From Myxococcus landrumus (GTDB lineage: Bacteria > Myxococcota > Myxococcia > Myxococcales > Myxococcaceae), in contig NZ_CP071091.1 of the NCBI RefSeq assembly GCF_017301635.1, positions 1-64,000 of the forward strand: 64,000 nt of DNA, read 5' to 3'. Shown here one piece after another: positions 11,801 to 20,800 of the stretch (positions are counted from its first letter, which is position 1; every line of letters starts with the position of its first letter). Below the pieces are notes generated by a model, which saw only the letters and a list, made by a program, of their open reading frames with translations, was not told the origin of the DNA and made no database searches. The translations under genes and the position numbers were made by a program.

Positions 11801-14800
11801 AGGGACACTCCGCCGGATGTGACGACGTACAGCCTGGCCAACCGGCTCTCCCACTTCTTCAACTGGAGCGGGCCCAGCCTGGTCGTCGACACGGCGTGCT
11901 CCTCCTCGCTCGTCGCCCTCCACCTGGCCTGCGAGAGCATCCGCCGGGGCGAGTGTGAGTCCGCCGTGGCCGCCGGGGCGAACCTCTACCTCCACCCCTC
12001 CAAGTATCTGCGCATGTGCCAGAACCACCTCCTGGCGACGCGGCCTCACGGCATCTTCGCGCGAGAGGGCGACGGCTTCGTGCCGGGCGAGGGCGTTGGC
12101 TCGGTCCTGCTCATGCCCCTGCGGCGGGCCGTCAGCGGTGGCCATCCCATCCAGGGCGTCATCAAGGCCACCGGGGTTGCGCACAGCGGCCGGACGACCC
12201 ACTTCCTCACCCCCTCGGCTTCGGCGCAGGCGGCCCTGCAGCGCGAGACGCTTCAGCGGTCCGGGCTCTCGGTGGACCGCATCGGCTACGTGGAGCTGCA
12301 GGCCATGGGCTCCTCGGTCGGGGACGCGGTCGAGTGGTCGGCGCTGAAGCAGGTGTTCGAGGCGCGGAGCAGTGCGCGGCCGTGTGCGCTCGGGTCGCTC
12401 AAGCCGAACATCGGACATCTGGAGTCCGCATCGGGGATGGCTCAGCTGGCGAAGGTGCTGCTCCAACTGCGGCACGAGGAGCTGGCTCCGAGCCACTTCG
12501 CTGCGTCGCTCAATCGAGACATCTCGTTGGACGGAGCCCCGTTCCAGCTTCAGCGCGAGCGGGCACCGTGGCCCCGGGTGGGTGAGGAGCCCCGTGCAGC
12601 GCTCCTCTCGTCACAAGGCGCGGGAGGCATGCAGGCCTGCGTCGTCATCGAGGAGTATGTGGCCCCACGGGCAGGGAAGCCCGTGCCGGAGCGCGAGGAG
12701 CTGTTCCCGCTCTCGGCTCGGACCGCGGCGCAGCTTCGCGAGGCGGCGGTCCAGTTGCGCTCGTTCGTCGCGACGACCCAGGAGCCTCTGTCGGGCATCG
12801 CCTTCACGTTGCAGTCCGGGCGTGATGCCTTCCAACACCGGCTCGCGGTCGTCGCCGGCAGTCGCGCGGAGCTCGTGCGGGGGCTCGATGACTTCCTGGA
12901 GCGGCGCGAATCTGGCCCGCATGTCCTGACCGGCGTGGTCACCCGGCTGCACGAGCCGTCCACGGTCGAGTCCTCCGAGCTGGCCGAGGCGCTGGCCCGA
13001 TGGGACCTGACTCGCCTGGGCCAGTGGTGGACCCGCAACGTCTCGATTCCATGGAGCGAGTGGGTGGACGGGCCGCCGCCCCGCCGGGTTCTCCTTCCGA
13101 CCTATCCCTTCGAGAAGCGTCGCTGCTGGATGCAGGACGAAGCGGAAGGCACGGTGGTGAGCCGCTACTACGACCACTTCGCCCCTGACTCCGATGTGGA
13201 CGAAGGAGAGAAGCACCTCGTCTTCGCTCCGCTTCGCGAACGTCCTCCAGGCTTCTCGTGGCTGAAGACCTTCGTCGAGCCCGAGAAACACCGGGCCGAG
13301 TACGAGCGGATGGTCGCTTCGCAGCGGGAGATGAAGGACCTCTTGCTCTCCCGGCTTCCTGGCTCGAAGCGAGAGTTCCGGGTGCTGGACCTCGGGTGTG
13401 GGCTGGGAACGGACCTGCTGGGTCTGGCGCGGCGCCATCCTTCGCTCCAAGGACATGGGCACACGCTCTCGCCGCGACAGGCCGAGGCGTGTCGGCGGAG
13501 GTTCGAGCTCGCGGGCCTCGGACACAGGCTGGAGGTGTCTTGCCGTGACAGCGCTCATGGCGACTATGCGGACACCTATGCGGCCATCATCGGCTTCGAG
13601 GTGACCTTCCACATCGCGGACAAGGAGAACCTCTTCCGCCTCGTCGCTCGGCATCTCGAGCCCGATGGCCGGCTGCTCCTGATCGACGTGGTGACGACCA
13701 CCGTGACGGAGATTGATGCCGCGCACCTCGGGCAGCACACCTCCACGCAGCGACAGTTCGCGGAGGTGCTGGCGGCGCACGGACTGGAAGTCGTCGAGGT
13801 GATTGACGCGAGCGCCCCCGTCGGCCGCTTCCTGGACGACCCGGACTTCGAGACGAACCTCGCGAGCCTCAGCGCCGCCCACCCGTCACTCCACCAGACC
13901 GAGCCCGAGCACCGAGGCTGGCACCGCTTCGGCATGGGCCTGCGGATGGGGCTCTTCCGCTACCTCCTGATGGAGGTTCGCAAGGCGGGGGACTCGGCGG
14001 ACTCGCTCCTGGCGCGCAACGAGGCGGCGTTTGCTCATGCAACACCGTACCCGGGCGAGCCTGCTCAGCCCGCGCTCCCAGCGGCTCGTTCGGTCGTGGC
14101 ACCCAAGCCGGGCGTGTCCCCCGAGCAGCAGCTCCGCGCGCTGGTGGCGCGCATCCTGGAGTATCGAGAGGACGAGCTCGACGGGGACGCTCGCTTCACT
14201 GAGCTGGGGATGAGCTCCTTGCAGCAGGTGCTCCTCGTCGACGAGGTGAACCGGACGTTCGGGCTGAAGCTCAAGGCACACTCCATCTACGACCACTCGT
14301 CGATTCGCGACCTCGCCCGGCATGTCGGATCAGCGGAGCCACGCCGCCCGGAGCACGTGCCCGTCGAGGTGCTCGCGAAGCCGGTGCCGCCTCCACGTGC
14401 CGACCTCCACGTCCAGCCGGACGACATCGCGGTGGTGGGCCTCTCGGCGCGCTTCCCGGGGGCGAAGGATGCCAAGGCCCTCTGGGAGAACCTCATCAAG
14501 GGCGTGGACTCCGTGAGGGAGGTTCCCTCGGAGCGCTGGTCGCTGGACGGCTTCTACGACGCGCGCGGAGGCACGGGCCGGAGTGTGAGCAAGTGGGCCG
14601 GGTTCCTCGACGAGGTGGACCGCTTCGACCCGCTCTTCTTCAACATCGCCCCCGTGGAAGCGGAGGTCATGGACCCCCAGCAGCGGCTCTTCCTGGAGGC
14701 GTGCTGGCATGCGCTCGAGGACGCGGGGCACGCGGGCTCACGGCTCTCCGGCCTGCGCTGCGGCGTCTTCGCCGGGGTCACCTCCGCGGACTACTCGTAT

Positions 14801-17800
14801 CGCGTGGGTTCTCCGGCCGTCGCGGAGCAGATGGCCCAGGCGATGCTCGGCAATGACCACTCCATCCTCGCCGCCCGCATCGCGTATCACCTGAACCTCA
14901 AGGGGCCGACGCTGGCCGTGAACACGGCGTGCTCGTCCTCGCTCGTCGCGGTCCACCTGGCCTGCCAGAGCCTGCTGCGTGGCGAGACGGAGATGATGCT
15001 CGCGGGCGGCGTGTCGCTGTACCTCAACCCGAACGCGTTCGTCGTCATGAGCCAGGCGGGAATCCTCTCGCCAGGAGGCCGCTGCCGCACCTTCTCCGCG
15101 GGGGCGGATGGCATCGCGGTGGGCGAGGGCGTGGGCGTCGTGGTGCTCAAGAAGCTGGACCGGGCGCTGGCGGACGGCGACCACATCTACGGGGTCATCA
15201 AGGGCTCCGGCATCAACCAGGATGGGAAGACCAACGGCATCACCGCTCCGAGCGCGGAGTCGCAGAGTGCCCTGGAGCGCTCCGTCTACGAGCGCTTCGG
15301 CATCCATCCCGAGACGCTGACCTATGTCGAGGCACATGGAACGGGGACGCTGCTCGGAGACCCCATCGAGGTCACCGCGCTGACGTCGGCCTTCTCGGCC
15401 CAGACGTCACGCCGGGGCTTCTGCGCCATCGGGTCCGTGAAGAGCAACATCGGTCACACCTCCGCGGCGGCGGGCGTTGCGGGGTTGATCAAGGTCCTCC
15501 TGTCGCTCGAGCACGGGATGCTTCCGCCCACGCTGCATGCCGCGGAGGTGAACCCGCACATCGACTTCGAGGAGAGCCCGTTCTACGTGAACCACCTGCC
15601 GCGTCCGTGGGTGCCCGACGCGGGCCTGGGCTTGAGGCGCGCGGCGCTCAGCGCCTTCGGCTTCAGCGGCACCAACTGCCACATGGTCATCGAGCAGCCT
15701 CCGGCCCGACGGGACTCCGAGGACGCCGAGGAGGTGGTGCTTCCGCTGTCCGCGCAGACGGAGGCGCAGCTGCGAGAGCTGGTGGAGCGCCTGCGTCGTC
15801 AGCTCTCCAGCACCGAGCAGGCGCGGGGGCTCGGTGACATCGCCTACACGCTCCAGAGCGGGCGTCGTGAGCTGGCTTGCCGGCTCGCGTTGGTGGTCTC
15901 CGGACGGAGGGAGGCTCTCGAGCGCTTGCGTGGGGTGCTCGCGGGCGAGCAGGAGCTCGAGGGGGTCTATCGCGCCGGGGCTGAAGCCTCACGGACGTCC
16001 ATCGCCCACGGGTTCGCGGCGCGGTGGGTGAAGGGCGAGCAGGTCGACTGGAGTCGCCTGCATGAAGGAAAGCAGCGTCAGCGAGTCCCGTTGCCGCTCT
16101 ATCCCTTCGCGCGTCAGCGCTACTGGGTCGAGGAGACACCGGAGGCACCGAAGCAGCCCACTCCGAGCCCCCTCTCGCGGCGACTGGTGGGCTCCGAGTT
16201 CTACCTGACCGACCACGTGGTCGATGGGCAGCGGGTGCTTCCGGGAGTCATGGCGCTCGAGTTCGCCTGGACGGCGTGTGAGCGTGCCCTGGGCACTCCC
16301 GCGCGCATCGAGTCGATGGTCTGGAGCCGGCCCGTTCGACACGGTGGAGCACCGCTGGACGTCGAGCTTCGACTCGCTCCGGGCGGGGAGGGCGCGGACT
16401 TCGAGCTCGTGGATGGGCGCTCGAAGGATGTCTATTCACAAGGACGAATCGTCCTGTCGCGGGGCTCCCGTGGGGGCGCTCGGAGTGTCGAGAGCGTCGA
16501 CGTCCAGGGCCTCCAGGCGCGTGCGGTGCGTGTCCTCGACGCGGACGCGGTCTACTCCCAGTTCGCCGCGCGTGGCCTGGTCTACGGCCTTCGCATGCGC
16601 TCCATCTCCCGGCTCTATGCCGGAGCCGATGTGGCCCTGGCGGAGCTGGCTCCGCTCGCTGCTCACGATGGGCTCACGCTCCATCCGTGGTGGCTGGACG
16701 GAGCGCTGCAGACGATTCTGGGCCTCTCCTCGGAAGAGGTGGGCGACCCGTCGATGCTGCGCCTGCCGTTCTCTCTGGAAGCGCTGGAGCTGGTTGGCCC
16801 GCTCGCAGCGGTTCGCTTCGCACATGTGCAACGGGCCCCAGGACAGGTGGGAGGGCCCATCGCGAAGTTCAACCTGTGCCTCCTGGATGGCGAGGGGCGG
16901 GTCCTCGCACGGCTGCGCGAGCTGGCGCTGCGTGCCACGGGCTCTCGGGTCGCGGTGCCTCCACCTCCGACGTCTGTCCCGCGCGCACCGCAAGCAGGCC
17001 CCCTCGATGGCGTGGAAGGCCATCTGCGGACGGTCTTCTCGCGCGTCCTCAAGCTCGCGCCCGAGCAGTTCGACGCCGCCGAGCCCTTCGAGAAGTACGG
17101 CATCGACTCCCTCCTGGTCACCCGTCTCACCCGCGAGCTGTCGAAGGACTTCGGCCCCCTGTCCATGACGCTCCTGTTCGAGTGCCAGACAATGGGGGAG
17201 CTGGCCCGCTACCTGACGGAGCGTCACGGCGACATGGTGATTCGCCTCGTGAGCACCGCTCCCGAACCAGAGTCCCTGGTCCTCGAGGAGGTTCCCAGGG
17301 CTGTCAGCTCGACGCCGGTCCCGGAGGACGCCATCGCCATCATCGGCGTGAGCGGTCGTTATCCCCAGGCCGCCACGCTGGAGGACTTCTGGGAGAACCT
17401 GCGGACAGGGCGCGACAGCATCGTCCAGGTTCCGAGCGAGCGCTGGGATGTGGACCGCTTCTTCAACCCGGACAGGACGCGGCTCGGCTCCACCTATACG
17501 CGGTGGGGTGGCTTCCTGGAGGACGCGGACAAGTTCGACCCGTTATTCTTCAACATCCCCCCGAGTGACGCGGGGCTGATCGACCCACAAGAGCGCCTGT
17601 TCCTGGAGACGGCCTGGGCCACGCTGGAAGACGCGGGCTACACACGTGCGCGACTCGGGAGGCGCGTGGGCGTCTTCGTCGGCGTCATGTATGGCGAGTA
17701 CCAGTTCTACGGCGTGGAGGCACTCCAGGCGGGAGGGAACATCGCCCTCAGCTCGTCCTATGCCTCCATCGCCAACCGCGTCTCGTACAGCCTGAACCTC

Positions 17801-20800
17801 CAGGGGCCCAGCCTCGCGGTGGACACGATGTGCTCGTCGGCGCTCACCGCCATTCACCTGGCCTGCAATGCCCTGCGCCAGGGCGAGTGCGAAGCGGCGC
17901 TCGCGGGAGGCGTCAACCTCTCGCTGCACCCGAACAAGTACCTCTCGCTCAGCCAGGGGCAGTTCGCCTCCACGGATGGGCGCTGCCGCAGCTTCGGCGA
18001 GGGCGGAGATGGCTATGTGCCCGGTGAAGGCGTCGGGGCGGTGCTCCTCAAGCCGCTCTCCCGCGCGGTCGCGGATGGGGACCGGGTGCTGGGCGTGATT
18101 CGCGGCAGCGCGCTGAACCATGGCGGCAAGACGAATGGCTACACCGTGCCGAATCCCAAGGCGCAGGGCGAGCTCATCGAGGCCGCGCTGAGAAGGTCGG
18201 GCGTTGACCCGCGCACCATCGGCTTCGTCGAGGCGCATGGGACGGGAACCTCCCTGGGCGACCCCATCGAAATCTCCGCCCTGACGCACGCCTTCCGTCG
18301 GTTCACGGAGGACGAGCGGTTCTGCGGCATCGGCTCGGTGAAGTCGAACATCGGTCATCTCGAGTCGGCTGCGGGCATCGCCGCGCTGACGAAGGTGCTG
18401 CTCCAGATGCGGCACCGGACCCTGGTGCCCACGATTCATGTCGACTCGCTCAATCCCCACATCGACTTCGAGCACTCCCCGTTCCGAGTCCAGCGCGCGG
18501 AGGCCCCATGGGTGCCTGGCTCGCGGACCGAGCCCCGGTTGCGCGCGGCCATCAGCTCCTTCGGCGCGGGAGGCTCGAACGCCCACCTCGTCGTCGAGGA
18601 CTGGGCTCCAGCGGAATCGTCGGCTCTGCGCCCGGAGGCGCAAGGGGCCTGGCTGATTCCACTCTCCGCCAGGGATGAGGGCCGGCTCATCGAGGTCGTG
18701 CGGCGGCTGCGAGAGCATCTGCGAAGCGCGGGAGCGGCCGTTCGGCTCGATGACGTCTCCTACACCCTCTGCGTCGGCCGTGAGCAGATGGATGAGCGGC
18801 TGGCGCTGGTGGTCACGTCGATGGAGGAGCTTGTCGCGGCTCTCGGAAGGTGGCTCGAGGGGGCACGTGATGAGGCTCCCTTCCATCGGGGCCGCCGGAC
18901 CGCCGGTGGTGCGCGGGCTTCGTCGGTGGAGGGGCAGGGGGGCCAGACGCTCGAGGTGCTGGCTCGACGTTGGGTGCAGGGCGCCGAGTTGTCGCTGACG
19001 GAGCTTCCTCGGGATGGGGCGCGCATCATCGCGCTGCCGACGTATCCCTTCGCACGTGAGCGGCACTGGTTCGTCCCCGTGACGTCCCCACGGAAGGAGC
19101 GTGGACCCGCGCCACATCCCAGCACGCGACTCGACCGGGACTCCGTGGGGGTTCGAGGGCATGAAGTCGCGGGCCGGGTCATCGTGCCCGCGGCGACCCT
19201 GTTGGAAATGGTGCGCGCCTCCGTGGGGAGCGACTCCGTCATCCTGCGCAACGTCGCGCTCACCGAGCCCGTTGACGTGACGGCGGAGGCGGTCGAAGTG
19301 ATGGTCCACTTCGCGCCGACGTCCGACGAGGGAGTCCAGGAGTTCGAGGTCGTCAGCCGGCAAGGGGGGACTCGGCGCGTTCACGCCCAGGGACGTGTGG
19401 CACGGCGGGGCGGAGCGACGCCCGAGCGAGTCGACCTCGACGCACTTCGTGCGCGCTGCGGCGTCTCCCTGCGTGGCTCCGAGGTCTATTCCCGCTTCCG
19501 TGCGGCGGGGCTCGAATACGGGCCCGCGTTCCAGTCCATCCAGACACTGCACGGAGGGGAGGCCGATGCGCTGGCATTGCTGGTCCTTCCCTCGGAGCAG
19601 GAGCCGGACCGTTTCGCGCTGCACCCCGTACTTCTCGATGGTGCCTTCCAGGCGGTGGTGGGGCTGTTCCTCGCGCGGGAGGCATCATCGAACGGGCCCG
19701 CGACCGTCCCCTTCGCGATGGGCGAGGTGGAGCGCCTGGGTGCGCTGCCCTCGCGCTGCTGGGCACATGTCTCCCGCTCCACGCGCGGTGCCGCGAACGC
19801 GCTGCTTCATGAGTACGACGTTCGCCTCCTCGATGAGGTGGGCAACGTCCTGGCGAAGGTCTCCCGGTTGGTGAGCCGGCCGATGGCCACTCCCGGAACC
19901 AGCGGCACGCACTACTTCCGCCCTGTCTGGATGGCCGCCGATGTGAGTGCCGTCGCGTCGCCGCCTCCCAGGGTGACGCTGGTGCTGGACAGCCGCGACG
20001 ACGTGCGGACCGCGCTTCCGGAGCCGGCGGTCCTCGTCCAGCCGGGAGACGGTTTCCGGCGCGTGGACCGTCTCCACTACGAAGTCTCACCGGCCTCGGA
20101 AGGGGATTTCAGCCAGCTCTTCGATGCGCTGCGCTCGGAAGGGCTGGAGCCCGAGTGCATCCTCCACCTATGGCCCTTGCGCTCGGCGTCGTGGCCCTCG
20201 CTCGAGGACTTCGAGTCGCTGTTCGAGCTCGCCCGCGCGTTGGTGCGGCAGCGGGGCAAGAAGCCCGTGCGCCTGCTCAGTGTGGGCGAGGCGAACGGTG
20301 AGGGAGGCCATCCTCTCGTCGAGGGACTTGGCGCGTTCCTTCGAAGTGTCGCGCTCGAAGACCCGGCCATCCGTGGCTCGGTGCTCACGCTCACCGGAGC
20401 GAAGGTGCTGAGGGGAGATCAGCTCGCGAAGCTCCTGTCCGTGGAGGTGGAGAGCCAGGAGCCCGAGGTCCACGTCGACGGCGCGGTCCGGAGGGTCCGC
20501 CGGCTCGAAGGCGTCAGCCGCCCTGTTGAATGGGAGGGACTGCCGCTCAAGAACCGTGGGCGCTACCTCATCACCGGGGGATTGGGGGGACTGGGCGGGC
20601 TGGTCGCCACGTTCCTGGCCCGCCAGTTCAAGGCGCGCCTGCTGCTGTGTGGCCGCTCCCCCATCGAGGCGGCGGGAGCGGAGCGCCTGCGACAGCTCGC
20701 GGCGGTGGGCGCCGACGTGCACTACCAGGTGGCCGATGTGGCCGAGGCCGCGGAGTGCCAGCGCCTGGCCGTCGAGGCGAGGACGCGGCTCGGCGGGCTG

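Noticed and set aside
13150..14050. Methyltransferase domains as C-methyltransferases
   Set aside because: The SAM motif is LDxGCGxGTD, not the EIGAGTGGTT type of PKS C-MTs, and both follow KR modules through non-elongating KS domains, which fits O-methylation.
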